The notes below the pieces were generated by a model. The model saw only the letters and a program-made list of their open reading frames with translations, made no database searches and was not told the origin of the DNA. The position numbers and the translations under genes were made by a program. Below are positions 1 to 11,095 of a DNA stretch of 64,000 bases, piece after piece. Each line of letters opens with the position of its first letter. Position 1 is the first letter of the stretch. The stretch comes from Lathyrus oleraceus (taxonomy: Eukaryota > Streptophyta > Magnoliopsida > Fabales > Fabaceae): positions 241,279,652 through 241,343,651 of the forward strand of contig NC_066579.1 in NCBI RefSeq assembly GCF_024323335.1. Direction: 5' to 3'.

Positions 1-687
1 AAGGTGAGAGATGGTTAGAGAGGCCTCATTCATGTCCATACAAGTCTCATTTGACATTTCAAACATCAACAATGAAGAATTTGAGGTCAGATGAAAAGTT
101 TCCAAAAATAGTAAGTGACCTATAATTTCAAACTGCCAAAAATGGAAAGGTTTTCTCCTCAAGTTTACATCATCAAGAAAGCTTCAAATGAAATTGTGTC
201 CAACATGAAAGTTTAAGATCTTGCTCTCACCTTTCCAAAAAGTCCAAGAACATGAATTTCTCATTTGTGGTTGAGGAGATATGGATCAATCATTGTCAAG
301 CAAATTTGAACTTCAAGCTTGCATAACTTTTGAACCAAAAGGCCAATTGAAGTGGTTCTTTTTGGAACATTTCTCTCTTGATCTCTACTATCCAAAACAT
401 GCATCATAAAACATGCATTTCCATCACAAAAATATTGACATTTTCACTTGAATTTCATTTGAATTTTGGAGGGAAATTTCCAATTTGAAAAATATGCATT
501 GCCTTTACATTTTTTCAATGGCATTTGGTTCTAAACAGCATTTGCAAGTGAATTGGCACAAAAATCGTGCACTGTAGCATTGCCATGCACATGTAAGGGT
601 GATTTTGCCATTTTGCATCAACACTTGAATTTTACTAATCCATTTGCATTTAGCTTAATTGTGATTAGCAGCTTCATTAACAGTTGA

Positions 688-696
688 TATATAAAG
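688..696 (+). promoter_or_regulatory. N1 LTR TATA box
   Basis: TATATAAAG occurs in the position where the related LTRs carry TATAAATA (12100, 33811). Transcription of the element would start about 30 bases downstream, leaving a very long R-U5 of about 4.3 kb. Confidence 0.6.
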
Positions 697-3619
697 CTAA
701 TCCTAACAGAAAATCAAAAGAACACTTCCAAAATCTCAGATCTGAAAATTTTCTCCACTTTGCTCTCAAACTTTTTCTTTAATTTTTTGCATAAACATTG
801 CATGATTCTTGGTTTGTTCATCATCTATATGCATAATTGAAGATTGTTGAAGCAAGATCTTGAAGAATTTAGCAAGAATCGAGACTGTTGAACCTTGATG
901 CACATCCATGGCAGCTGAAATTTATGGATAAATCAAGCACTATTGAGCTATTCTTTCTCATCCATTCATTCATCTAAGCTTTGAGGAGGATCTGTTTCAG
1001 CTTTTCTAGGCCTGAATCGCACGATTTCACTTCTGTAGCTTCATTGAGGTCAGATTTCGAATCTTATAATTCATGGAATCATGATATGCATCTTGTAGAT
1101 CCTTCAATGCTGATCATGCTGAACTTTAGATCCATTAATTTCATGCAGTAATGAAGTAGTTGTGATGATTTTAAGTTTGACATGTTGAACTTCCTTTGCT
1201 CGATTCTTTGAACATGTGTAGATTTAGGTTAAAATAGTTATGGATCTATGATGTGTGATGTGAGATGAATCCAATGGTATGCTGTTTGTGAATTTCTGTG
1301 CAAGTTTGTTCTTGACCTGATGAACACGATGAACACATGATGAATGTTAGGTTTTCAGTTTCCAGAATTGCTTTGATCTTGTGTAGCGCTGATTGCATGT
1401 ATTTTGGTGTTTTTCGCTCATGCATTGTTCCACTTCAGCATCCCCGTGGCCTTTTGATTGGTTGCTGGTAATTGTCGTGCCACCTCAGTTAAGTGAAATA
1501 GTGCGTTTCACTTAATTGGCGCCACATTTGAATTGGCGCACGGTTTGATCCTCATGGATGGACATTTTCCACATTGCCTTGTTGAATTATTTTCATGCAT
1601 GCTATCCATGTTCATATGCTTCATTCATTCATTTTAATTTTTTTCCTTCATTCAAAAAATCATAAATCCATGAATACTTATCCAAATCACATGAGACTTT
1701 TTTCACATTGACCCTCATGATGTCTACTAATTTTTGGTTATTTTTTCAGAATTTGTGCTTAGCTGGATTTTTAATTTGCCTAGGGATTGTTCATGCATAT
1801 GCTATCTTGCACCTTGCTTGCCATTTTCTTTGTGAAATGATGATGGTTGATCCAATGAATGTGAAAATTGACATGCTTAAACTAGACATCCTAATGGTCA
1901 TTTTGGTATAGAGTTTGCATTTTTCTCATTTCTGGTTGTTGAGATATGATGTGATTAATGTAGGTGTGACAATGTGTGTCACACCTTTGCTTGTTCATTT
2001 TGCTGATTTTATTTACCATGCCAAATAAATGCTAAATGATGAGATTTTTTGCATGATGCACCTTCTGGATGTTAGGATTGATCATGAATTTTTGTGGAAT
2101 TTTTAGATTCATTTCTGATTTGTTTAAGATTTTCTTTTCTGGATTGTCATGTTTGAACTTTTGATGAGTGTTGAACTTTAATGATTTGGGAAATGCTTAT
2201 GCCTTATCATATGAGCTTGAAATTTTACACATGTTTTTTAGACACATTGAAGTTTGGCTTGGCTTTGGTTTGAATCATTTATCACTTGTCATCTCTGTTT
2301 TAGGATTGCCTTAAGTGGATGTATCAATTTGTGCCTCCTTTGAGCTTGTTTATGCTTACTTTGACTTGATGAATTTATTTGACTTGCTTATACTTGTCCA
2401 AATGCCTTGATTTTTGGTGTGTTGATCATTTGATGTGTTCTGTTTAGCCTTGACTTTTCTTGGAATTTATTGAGCCATTTTGGAATTAATATGCCTTTGT
2501 TCATTCTGTTGCTTCAATGAGCTTCCAACTTGCATACCTTGACATGGTTGATTTATGAAATGAATTTGATGAATGATATTGACATGAGACCACTTGGATG
2601 ATGTTCTAAATTGATTAAGCTTGATTCTTGTCAATTTTCATGTTCTGTTTTGGATTATTTCTCCTTCTTTGACCCTAGGCCTTGCCCTAGTGGTTTGCTT
2701 CTCATGTTTGAGCTTGTTTTCAGGTTAAGAAGTACATGGCCATAAGGAGATTAATTCACATTGCTTGAGTTGGTTTATTTGATTGATATTGACTAACCTT
2801 GACTTGTTTTGTAGGTTGCCTTTAGCTCGTTTGAGTTGAGCTTGTGCCTTGCACATTGTAGCCTTGTTTGTTTGATTGTGTATTGTCTGTTGACTGTTGG
2901 ATTATCTGTTTGACTTTTTGAATTGAGTACTGATTGAGTTGGATTGTTTTCAGGTACCTTAGTTGCTTAAGTTCATTTTGAACTTGCTTGGTTGCTTAAC
3001 CAATTAGGTATAACATCTCTTCTTCATGTAGTCTGGAAGACCTGGCTTGTTATTTGGTCAGGCACCTGTCTGAAGTCCTCCTTAAGAGGCAATGTTTGTG
3101 ATTGTTTATCTTTGTCCCCAAGCAGGAAAAGTCCTTTTGATAAGGCAATTGGTAGATAAAAGAGATGTGTAGTCCATCTCCTACTATTCTGTGTGTCATC
3201 CCTTTGCTCACATTACATGTTGATGCATTGTGGATCTTAACCCAAGATCTATAGAGTCATTCACTTGTGGAGAGAGTTCCAACTTTCTGAACTCCCACAC
3301 CTTCTGATATTCAAAGCTCTCCCTGACCAGGGATAAGAGCAATTAGGCACACCCCTCATCTCCATTTCATCTGCTTCACCTTAACTCTCAATGTTAAGGT
3401 TAAGAGCACCATTTACCCCATTCCAGTTGACTTTAAAGTCTAACCCTTGCTTGAGCCTAATTGCTTGTATATAGTGTGTGCTAACTGAATCATTGATTGC
3501 TTATTGGTTCATCTGTACATGTTTGTTTGTTTGCCTTTGTGCATTTATCATAATTAATTGTTCATTATTGCATGATCATCATTTCATATCTCTGTGACAT
3601 CTTTGTTTGTCCATTGAGG

Positions 3620-4060
3620 AATCAACTGTAAGTCCATTCATTGGCCTTTGTTCCTATGATTTGGAAGGGATTGAGTGTAAGACCATTTCATTGGCCACTT
3701 ATATCCTCTTTGCTTGGTACTTCTGTTTGTTTGTTGTATGTGAGGATTCAATTGTAAGTCCATGTTGTTGGCATTTGTATTCCTATGATCATCCTTTGGA
3801 GATTAGAGTAAGTCCAGATAGATTGGCATCTGATATCCATGTTTTGTTTTGTTTTAGGAGATTGGAATAAGTCCATTTATTGGCATCTGATATCCATGTT
3901 TTGTTTTGTTTGTGAGATTGGAGTAAGTCCATTGATTGGCATCCGGTATCATTGTTTTGTTTTAGGAGATTGGTGTAAATCCATTGATTGGTATCCGGTA
4001 TCCGCCTTCGTTTGTGAGATTGGTGTAAGTCCATTGAGTGGCATCCGGTATCACCTTGCT
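3620..4060 (+). repeat. Minisatellite of 50-77 bp units in N1 LTR
   Basis: About eight degenerate units each carry a core close to GTAAGTCCATT followed by TTGGCATCYGRTATC. The taag cores fall near 3629, 3678, 3755, 3809, 3868, 3924, 3976 and 4026. The last four units are the most alike. The other Ogre LTRs in the window do not show the array at the equivalent place, so it looks like an N1-specific expansion. Confidence 0.75.
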
Positions 4061-4667
4061 TTGCATTTGTTTACTTGCTTTGTTGCTTATTCCAAAGGAC
4101 ACACTTGAATCATCTTCTATATGATTTCAAGAGGAGAACTTCTAGGAAGTTTTACACTCCTTCATCCACATCCTTTTATTTTCCAAAACCCCTTTTCACT
4201 TGTTGACTTTTGAAACTTGTAAATACATAGTGTGCAAACATCTTCATGTCTTTTCAAATTAGAAACCTAGGCTTTAGGCCTTTGACTTTTCCAACTTCAT
4301 TTTCATAACACTTCTTTCTGAATTGAATACTAATCATACTTTGACCATCCTTTTGTGAATACTCATAATCAATTAACTTCACCCATTCAATTGTTTTGGT
4401 GGCTTTGTCCATTGTTGATATGTTTTCATACATTAGCCATAGGTTTCAATTCTCATAGTGGTTGATGTAAATCTCACCACATCCTTAGTGAGTTGATTGT
4501 AAGTCTTCCATACTTATTATATGGTTAACCCCTCACTAGTATGTTGAAGCTATCCTTGCATGGTGGATTGTTGGTCTTGGTTGAGTTTTCTCCCGTTGAT
4601 AATGAAAAGCCTTAGTGCTCTTGTTTTAAAATGAACCCACTGATATTTTGGAAATCTTTTAGCCGAA

Positions 4668-4711
4668 CTACGGCGTTTTGATCCTTTACCTTTTCATGGA
4701 AAGGTACGTAG
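4668..4711 (+). other. LTR hairpin module (CTACG...CGTAG), N1
   Basis: CTACG (4668-4672) can pair with CGTAG (4707-4711). Between them TACCTTT (4687-4693) pairs with AAAGGTA (4700-4706) around the loop TCATGG. Related modules lie in N2 (three copies), N3, N5 and N7. The function is unknown; it would lie in the transcribed R-U5. Confidence 0.6.
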
Positions 4712-4839
4712 GCAACGGGTTCATCCGTTCAAACACAAAAATAATAAAATTGTACATTCTTTTCTCATCTTCCCAATCATGTTTGCACAATATGTCATAA
4801 ACAAATAAACTTTTTATACAACAAGTGTGAAAAGGGCTC

Positions 4840-4881
4840 CCTAGGAGTACCTAGGACGTTTTGGGTGCCTAACACCTTCCC
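4840..4881 (+). other. U5 double-hairpin module, N1
   Basis: Stem CCTAGG, loop AGTA, stem CCTAGG (4840-4855) is followed by GGTG (4864-4867) and CACC (4873-4876) as a second small hairpin, then TTCCC. The same layout with different but still complementary stems occurs near the end of every LTR in this window. Confidence 0.6.
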
Positions 4882-5073
4882 ATTGCGTAATTTACCCCTT
4901 ACCCAGATTCTCTGATCTTTTCATTAGTTTTCTATGTGTAAAACTTCTTAGGCTTTTGTTCGCTTTTTAGCCAATCCTTTGGATAAATAAAAGTGCGGTG
5001 GCGACTCGATTTCTTTGTATGCTTTGCTTATGGTTTAATCAATAAATCATATAGCGACGAATACACCGCTACA

Positions 5074-5242
5074 GCTCCTCGTGCGGTTGAATCACCTTCT
5101 CCTCTTGTTTCAACAACCTGGCTAATTCCAGCAGATCACAATCTTCTTCGCCTTCTTCTTCGGCATGATAGATCGGATTGTCGAAGTCATACAAAGGTGT
5201 AACCGAATTGTTATCAATGAGATCAGAAGGATAGTCACTTTT
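5074..5242 (-). pseudogene. N2 pol start, truncated by N1
   Basis: This reading frame carries the acidic N-terminal stretch that precedes reverse transcriptase in Tat polyproteins (FDNPIYHAEEEGEEDCD, then ARLLKQEEKVIQPHEE). The matching stretch in N4 and N8 reads FENPIYQAEDGSEEDCEVP. The frame runs into N1 before any catalytic RT motif, so nothing of RT itself is in view. The exon start near 5242 is approximate; upstream sequence is AT-rich and intron-like. Confidence 0.75.
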
Positions 5243-5475
5243 GAGGTCGAAACAAGACAAATCAAAAGGAAAGAAAAAATGAAAACAAACATTGTCATTT
5301 TTATTTTTATTTTTAAACTGCAAAAATAAATGAAAAACAAGGAACATCGCATTTAAAAAACATCCATTTATTAATGATGCAAAATGAAACATATGAGATG
5401 GCCCTTACAATGGACCATTACGTTTCGGGCAAAACGTATGGCTTTCATGCAAACAGAATTTGAAAAACAGAAATA
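5243..5475 (-). other. N2 gag-pro/pol spacer, probable intron
   Basis: This AT-rich non-coding stretch lies between the gag-pro stop and the pol reading frame. Ogre/Tat elements are known to carry an intron between protease and RT that is spliced to make Gag-Pol. A T-rich tract precedes the pol frame, but I cannot fix the splice sites from the sequence alone. Confidence 0.45.
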
Positions 5476-6738
5476 CTACTCTTCAAGATGAGTGACAGTG
5501 ATGATCTTTGAGGCCTTCCAGTTCCCTGGTACGCACGATTTTATCCACGAGTCAAGCCCGCAGTCACTGTCAATCTCTTCACCCACTGTACAGGCGTGAC
5601 CTGGATCCAGCATTCCGGCACTGACGAATGTGAACGGTTGACGACGTCCTCTGTTTTGCCCAGACGAGCCTTGGTCTGGCTGATAGCCAATCCCGAACAT
5701 ATCCGCTTTCACCATAATGTCTATGATCTTTCCCCAGCCTAGGGCTTCTCCGTTCTTCACCACTTCCATGGCCTGTTTGTAAGAAGAAATGGACAGCTTC
5801 TTCTCTTTGTTAGCTAGAATGGCATCCTCTACCTTGACGGTTTCAACTGCCTGACTTGGTGTTTCAAATTTTTCACCGTCCATTTCTACTTCCATCATTC
5901 TCTGGATCGTTTCCCCCATCACTACACACCCATTTGTAGCGACAGCTGCACAACAGTTATCAACACTAGGGAATGCTCCACTCTTCATCAGATGTTTTGG
6001 GACCAGAGACATTGGAGTTTTTAACTGATCCCTATCAGTCACCTTTATTCCTCTCTTGTCCTTTGACATCACCTTCACCCCCACGGGACCTGGCACGGGG
6101 TTAGCGTTAACATTCAGTGTTGGTGCCAAACTGATGGCCTTAGAATCCACCATATCTTGGACGGCATGCTTAAAAGCTCTACAACCCTCAATGTTATGTC
6201 CGGGTGCCCTAGAATGGAACTCGCATCTGGCGTTCTCATCGTAGTTTGCAGGCCTCCGATGTAGTTCCACAGGAACTAATATTCTCGGCCGAACTAAACC
6301 AAGATCCCTCAACCTTTTCAGCAGAAGGGTATAAGCCACGGGTGGCTTATCAAACTGACGATCCGTCGTCCCCTTCTTCACTTGACCCTTAACTTTCGGT
6401 GCCTTCTGTTGAGGTGGTGGTTGTTGCTGTTGTACAGATGGATTACCAGCAGGAGTGGTTACAGTGGCAGCATAAGGGTGGTAACGATCCTGACCGCGTT
6501 CTTTTTTGGCCTGCACCCCACCTGATTCAACCTCCTTCTTGAGCTGACCATTGCCAGAGGGCTTCTTTACTACGGATGACAGAGCCTTTCCCTGAACTTT
6601 CTCCTTTATCATCCAGCTTTCAATCCTCTCCAACCTCTCAGCAATTGCTTTCTTCCCCAAGGCGAGCCCCTGCACTGCTTTGAACAGCTCTCTCATCATC
6701 TCTTTCAATTCGAGAATGTCGGTGTTGGGTGGATCCAT
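5476..6738 (-). CDS. N2 gag-pro ORF with in-frame core and protease deletions
   Basis: This open frame of about 420 codons is read from MDPPNTDILELKE; the frame extends 12 codons further upstream but starts naturally here. In order it has an N-terminal coiled-coil-like segment (about residues 8-55), a K/Q/P-rich linker, a CHHC knuckle-like motif (CEFHSRAPGHNIEGC), the segment DGEKFETPSQ that follows the protease in relatives, a G-patch-like GWGKIIDI...GIGY motif, and a C-terminus ending SDCGLDSWIKS...HLEE. Compared with N4 it lacks the large retrotransposon-Gag core and the D[NT]GSS protease, yet the frame stays open. Function as a capsid is unlikely; an accessory role is possible but unproven. 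Confidence 0.75.
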   Translation of the reverse strand: MDPPNTDILELKEMMRELFKAVQGLALGKKAIAERLERIESWMIKEKVQGKALSSVVKKPSGNGQLKKEVESGGVQAKKERGQDRYHPYAATVTTPAGNPSVQQQQPPPQQKAPKVKGQVKKGTTDRQFDKPPVAYTLLLKRLRDLGLVRPRILVPVELHRRPANYDENARCEFHSRAPGHNIEGCRAFKHAVQDMVDSKAISLAPTLNVNANPVPGPVGVKVMSKDKRGIKVTDRDQLKTPMSLVPKHLMKSGAFPSVDNCCAAVATNGCVVMGETIQRMMEVEMDGEKFETPSQAVETVKVEDAILANKEKKLSISSYKQAMEVVKNGEALGWGKIIDIMVKADMFGIGYQPDQGSSGQNRGRRQPFTFVSAGMLDPGHACTVGEEIDSDCGLDSWIKSCVPGNWKASKIITVTHLEE

Positions 6739-7819
6739 CAGTCTGAGATGTCTGAACGGAATAGCTATGTGCACCAGTTAGATACTGACACCTACAAAAT
6801 AGCAAACACGTTAATATGACTCACACATGCAATGTCTATCCGTATGAGGAATATTCTGTCCTTTGATTCTGGCTTCCTTGAGACGGATAATAATTTGATA
6901 ATAACATTCTGACATTCTGACATCAGGATGTCTCTCAACAAGAATCTCAATCAAAAAATGGACCCTAAGTACGGATAGACATGGGTGGAATGCAGATGAA
7001 TGCGAAATGGGAATGACGCAAAATGCATCCAGGCAGGTCACTGTGTCATCTTCCAAGTCATCTGAGGATCAACTGTACTGGACCGGTCTCTGAACTGATT
7101 ACAATCATCTGAGGGCCCGAGTAACCATAAACCCAACTTGGGGAGTTCCGACATAAACGGAACCGGGGGATATATCACTATCATTAAGGAAATCCACTGA
7201 ACGGACGACAATCAAATCCTCTGAACAAGTATCCTCAAATTCAACCCGGGGATCCGAAATAAACGGAACCCGCTGATAGACCACGGACAGAACTCTGGTG
7301 TGTCAGAGATAGATATCCATAAGTCCAACTGAACCATAGTCACCATCAGTACCTGCAAATGATTCAATCCCGCCCCACTCACGGGTGTCATCTAGGCCAA
7401 GGTAAGGTCAAGAGAAACGCGGGATAGATAACCCTTTCAAGAATATCATCATATGCACACCAGGTGTATGCAACGATAATACCCCATCAGAGTCTGAACT
7501 GCTCGTGATATCATGTTCCGCTAAGTGGCGCAATACCACCCGCTTCCCATGAATCACTCTATTCCTAGGTGTCCTAAAGTTCACTCATAGCCTGGGTATT
7601 GGGCCTTTTACCTCTTGTAACTCCCACCCCACAGAGAGACAGATAGCCAACACAATGATAATATGACGCATGCAAACACATAATGCACATATATACAATC
7701 ACATCATAATCATAAATGCAATAAATAAAACAGTAAAAGCAACCAAAACCTATCCTAAAGAGCGCTAGGATTGACTCGCTTAGGGAAGATGGACCAGGAA
7801 GAGGTCAACTTCTCTATCT
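6739..7819 (-). other. N2 leader between PBS and gag
   Basis: About 1.1 kb of transcribed leader. It contains only short ORFs with no recognisable family and no equivalent of the ORF1 seen in N3 and N5. Confidence 0.6.
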
Positions 7820-7837
7820 TCCCCAGCAGAGTCGCCA
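7820..7837 (-). other. N2 primer binding site
   Basis: The minus strand reads tggcgactctgctgggga, two bases inside the LTR end at 7840. It is identical to the PBS of N3, N4 and N8 and fits an Arg tRNA primer as reported for Ogre elements. Confidence 0.9.
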
Positions 7838-7995
7838 GCTGTCGTATTACGCGAAAAACCGGCGGGAAAAAGAAACACAAAGCCACCACCGTGCGTTATT
7901 TATCCCAAAGGAGGGAAAGGAAACGCTCGAAGTAAACCTGGAAAGGAATGGTCTCGCGACCAGAGATTGATAGGATTGGGAGTCGGTTATGCGAA

Positions 7996-8037
7996 GGGAA
8001 GGTATTAGCACCCCTACGCATCCGTCGTACTCGACGG
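7996..8037 (-). other. U5 double-hairpin module, N2
   Basis: Sense stem CCGTCG, loop AGTA, stem CGACGG (8037-8022) is followed by GGTG...TACC (8012-8001), where a G-U pair replaces G-C. The stem sequence differs from the other LTRs but stays fully complementary. Confidence 0.6.
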
Positions 8038-8160
8038 GATCCACGCTGAAAAGGATAGAAGAAAGGTTGCTAAATAACTGCTCAAAACTGCACACACACT
8101 GGGATGAAACATAGATGAAAGATGGAAGAAGCGGACTCGGCAGGATGTCGCATCCTGGTC

Positions 8161-8518
8161 CTACGTAGTTTGTCAGACACAAACATCAGAGTCGACGTAG
8201 TTCGGGGACAGGGGAAATGTGCTCGCTAGGACATCGCATCCTATGCATACGTATCTTCTCTGACCAGAGAAGAATCAGAGCACTCGTAGCTCGGCTAACG
8301 CACGCCAAACAAAACACAAACAGGAAACCGACTGCCAATCGCTGGACTTATGTCAGACTCCAAATAGACAAGACACAGGAAACCGACTGCCAATCGCTGG
8401 GCTTACGTTAGACTCCAACAAGCAAACAAGAAGGTTGAAAAAGAAAAAGGGCGCCCGGAGAGATCAGCTCATCTCCTGCCTACATACCTCATCTGGTATG
8501 AGGATCAGGGCGACGTAG
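8161..8518 (-). other. Three CTACG/CGTAG hairpin modules in N2 LTR
   Basis: On the minus strand three modules carry inner stems GTTTGT/ACAAAC (8168-8184), TCTTCTCT/AGAGAAGA (8254-8273) and CCTCAT/ATGAGG (8487-8503). Each is framed by CTACG and CGTAG or a near match. The inner stems share no sequence but all pair perfectly. Confidence 0.65.
8321..8423. repeat. 55-bp tandem duplication in N2 LTR
   Basis: The block beginning caggaaaccgactgccaatc at 8321 is repeated from 8376 with a few substitutions. It lies between the second and third hairpin modules. Confidence 0.8.
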
Positions 8519-11085
8519 TTCCCCTTAACAGGGAAAGAACTTCTAACCTAGCTAGAGACAAGGGAGATAACAAGCTACTAGGGAGACTACGACTCGAGCC
8601 TAGAAGTTGTCATGCATACGATCCCTATGTTGAGGTCTCTATCCTAACTTGCACAGGAAGCAAGCTAGCCTAAACAGCACATAATCAAACACAAGCACAA
8701 GTATCACACACTATATGCAAACAATTGGCTCACACAAGGCTAGGCTTTAGTCAAGGGGTCACATCAACCTTGACAAACAAGCCAACTGGAATGGGGTGTT
8801 TTGAGCTCTTAACCCTAACATTGAGAGTTAAGGTGAAGCAGATGAAATGGAGATGAGGGTTATGCCTCATAGCTCTTTTCCCTGGCCTGGGAGAGCTTGA
8901 ATCAAATAGAAAGGGTGGGAGTTCAGAATGAAGGAACTCTTCTCCACATGACTGACACAACAAGATCTTGGGTTCTTATTCGTAATGCATCAACACATGG
9001 TGTGAGCAAAGTGAATGACACAACTGGATAGCAGGGGAGGGATTGCACATCCCTTTTATCTGCCAATTGCCTCTTAAGAGGACTTTACCTGCTTGGCACA
9101 AAATTAAATAAGCACAAACATTGCCTCTTAAGGAGGGCTTCAGACAGGTGCCTGCCAAAGTAACATGACAGGTCTTCCAGACTACATGAAGATCAAGGAA
9201 TTATACCTAAGTGGTATGCCAACCACAAGCAAGCAAAGCAAAGTTCAAATGAACTTAAAGCAACTTAGGTACCTGTGTAAACAACTAAACAAATCAGTAC
9301 AGTACTCAGACAAACAGTCAACAGTCAATATCAAACAGGCAACCCAATATGCAACACATAACCCATAAACACAAGTGAATTGTCCTCAAAGCCTACAAAA
9401 CAGCAAGTGTTAGCCAACAATAACAAATGATCAAGCTCAAATGAAGGAGCAACATCAATCATGGAGGTGCATACTTGAACCTGAAATTCACAACTCAAAT
9501 GTAAGTAACAAACCACTAGGTCAAAGCCTAGGGTCAAAAGTGGATAAAAAAGCCAAAACAGAACTGGATATTCAACACAAAGCATGTTTATTCAATCAAG
9601 AACAAGTCCTAAAAGAGGACCAAACCAAAATCAACAAGCAAGTCCATTTCATGTGCAAAGGAAGTCAAAGACCAATTCAAGTCATACTTTTGATCATCAT
9701 GAATGAAAATTCCAAATCAAAACAGAAATGATTCAAATAATTCTGGAAAAGTTCATGAACATTCAACACATCCAAAATATCCTTCATACAAAAAATCAGA
9801 AGCATTAAAGATCATTTGATATGGAAATTAAATGGCACAAGTTGATCAACCAAATGTGTGACACAAATTGTCACACCATGCAAACATGTCCATAAAACAG
9901 AAATGGTAAATGAGAAAAATGCACAATCAATTCTCAAAGGTCCAGCAACATGTCAAGAACATTCATGCAAAATTTCAAGCAATTTGGATTAAAATTAAGC
10001 ATTTCATGATAGAAAGAGCAAGGCAAGGTCACAAAAGCACCTATGTTCACATTCTCTAACACAAATCAAAAACCAGCCATACACAACTTCAAAATTCATC
10101 ATCATAAAAAACTATACATCACAAGTATCATTTTGCAAAAAATTGGGAGTGATTTGAGCCATTTTTCAATTAATTATGAATTTTCTAAGTTGATGAAAAA
10201 AATAAAAATCAAATGAACACATAGCATGGCATATGGAGGGAAAAGCATAAAATATGAAGCAATTTGAATAATTGTCCCAGGCTGGAATCGAACCAAGTGA
10301 ACATTTGAATTGCGTGCCAGGCCAAAACGACATTGTTTTGCCTGAAAGCCCTAGTGCTGCCCAGATTTGGACGCTAAACCGGTAGCGACGGACTGGTATG
10401 AAGATCTTCATCTTCTTCATGAAGATGAAGATGAACACCATGAATGTTCATGAGCAAATTCCCAGAAATTTCCAGATTTCTCCAGATTTCAAAAAGTTTT
10501 ACATCATTCTAATCCTTATTCCATGTACATCATAGATCCATCATCAATTTGTTCTAAAACAACATAACAAGTTCAAATCGAGCAGAAACATTTTTGACAT
10601 GTAAACTTCCATCACTCATAAGTCACTCAATAATGCACCAAATTTAATGAAATTTAGCTCAGAATGCTCAGGGAAAGGAGATCTACACAAATATGTACAT
10701 GGATTTGAGAATTATGAAGGTCGAAAAATTCACCTCTTGAAGAGCAGGTTCTAGATTCACAGGATTCCAATCTTGTAATGGTCCAGTTCTGCTTGCTTTG
10801 AGCTCCAATGAGGTTTGATACAAGAAACAGCACGTGAGAAGGCTTGAAACCAGCTTAATTTGAGATCTCCATTAACACCTTCAAGCTTTGGTATGCACGA
10901 TTTTGAGCAGAAATCCACAAAATGCACGTTGAATCACACTCTAAACTTCACCAGGATCAACAATTATGCAAGGAAATGAGTGTTTATGTGAGGAATTTTG
11001 AAGTTCTTTGTGAGAGAAATTTTGGATCAAAACTCAAGATCTAGATCTGAAACTGTGTGTTCTCTTCAATACAGTTGTGATTAAG

Positions 11086-11095
11086 CTTATATATG
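11086..11095 (-). promoter_or_regulatory. N2 LTR TATA box
   Basis: The minus strand reads CATATATAAG about 1 kb from the LTR start, in the same relative position as the TATA boxes of the sister LTRs. Confidence 0.55.

Larger units (their letters stand above)
1..5073 (+). mobile_element. N1: Ogre-type LTR, left end outside window
   Basis: A long non-coding LTR with a TATA box near 690, the U5 signature GGGTGCCTAACACCTTCCC at 4863-4881, and an end in gctaca at 5068-5073 like the other Ogre LTRs here (26878, 36534). It directly abuts the minus-strand pol start of N2, so 5073 is an element boundary; the 5 bases after it (gctcc) would be one copy of the target duplication. No PBS follows, so this is either the 3' LTR of an element extending left or a solo LTR. 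More than 5 kb is visible, longer than the 4.24 kb LTR of N5. The short ORFs inside show no family resemblance. Confidence 0.85.

Noticed and set aside
3607..4108. Overlapping ORFs on both strands in N1
   Set aside because: They arise from the minisatellite with period near a multiple of three; they show repeat translation, not a gene.
6811..7056. 81-codon minus-strand ORF in the N2 leader
   Set aside because: Short, no family, no equivalent in the other elements.
9165..9731. ORFs on both strands near 9.2-9.7 kb
   Set aside because: Within the N2 LTR, low complexity, no domain; the matching part of other LTRs has no ORF.
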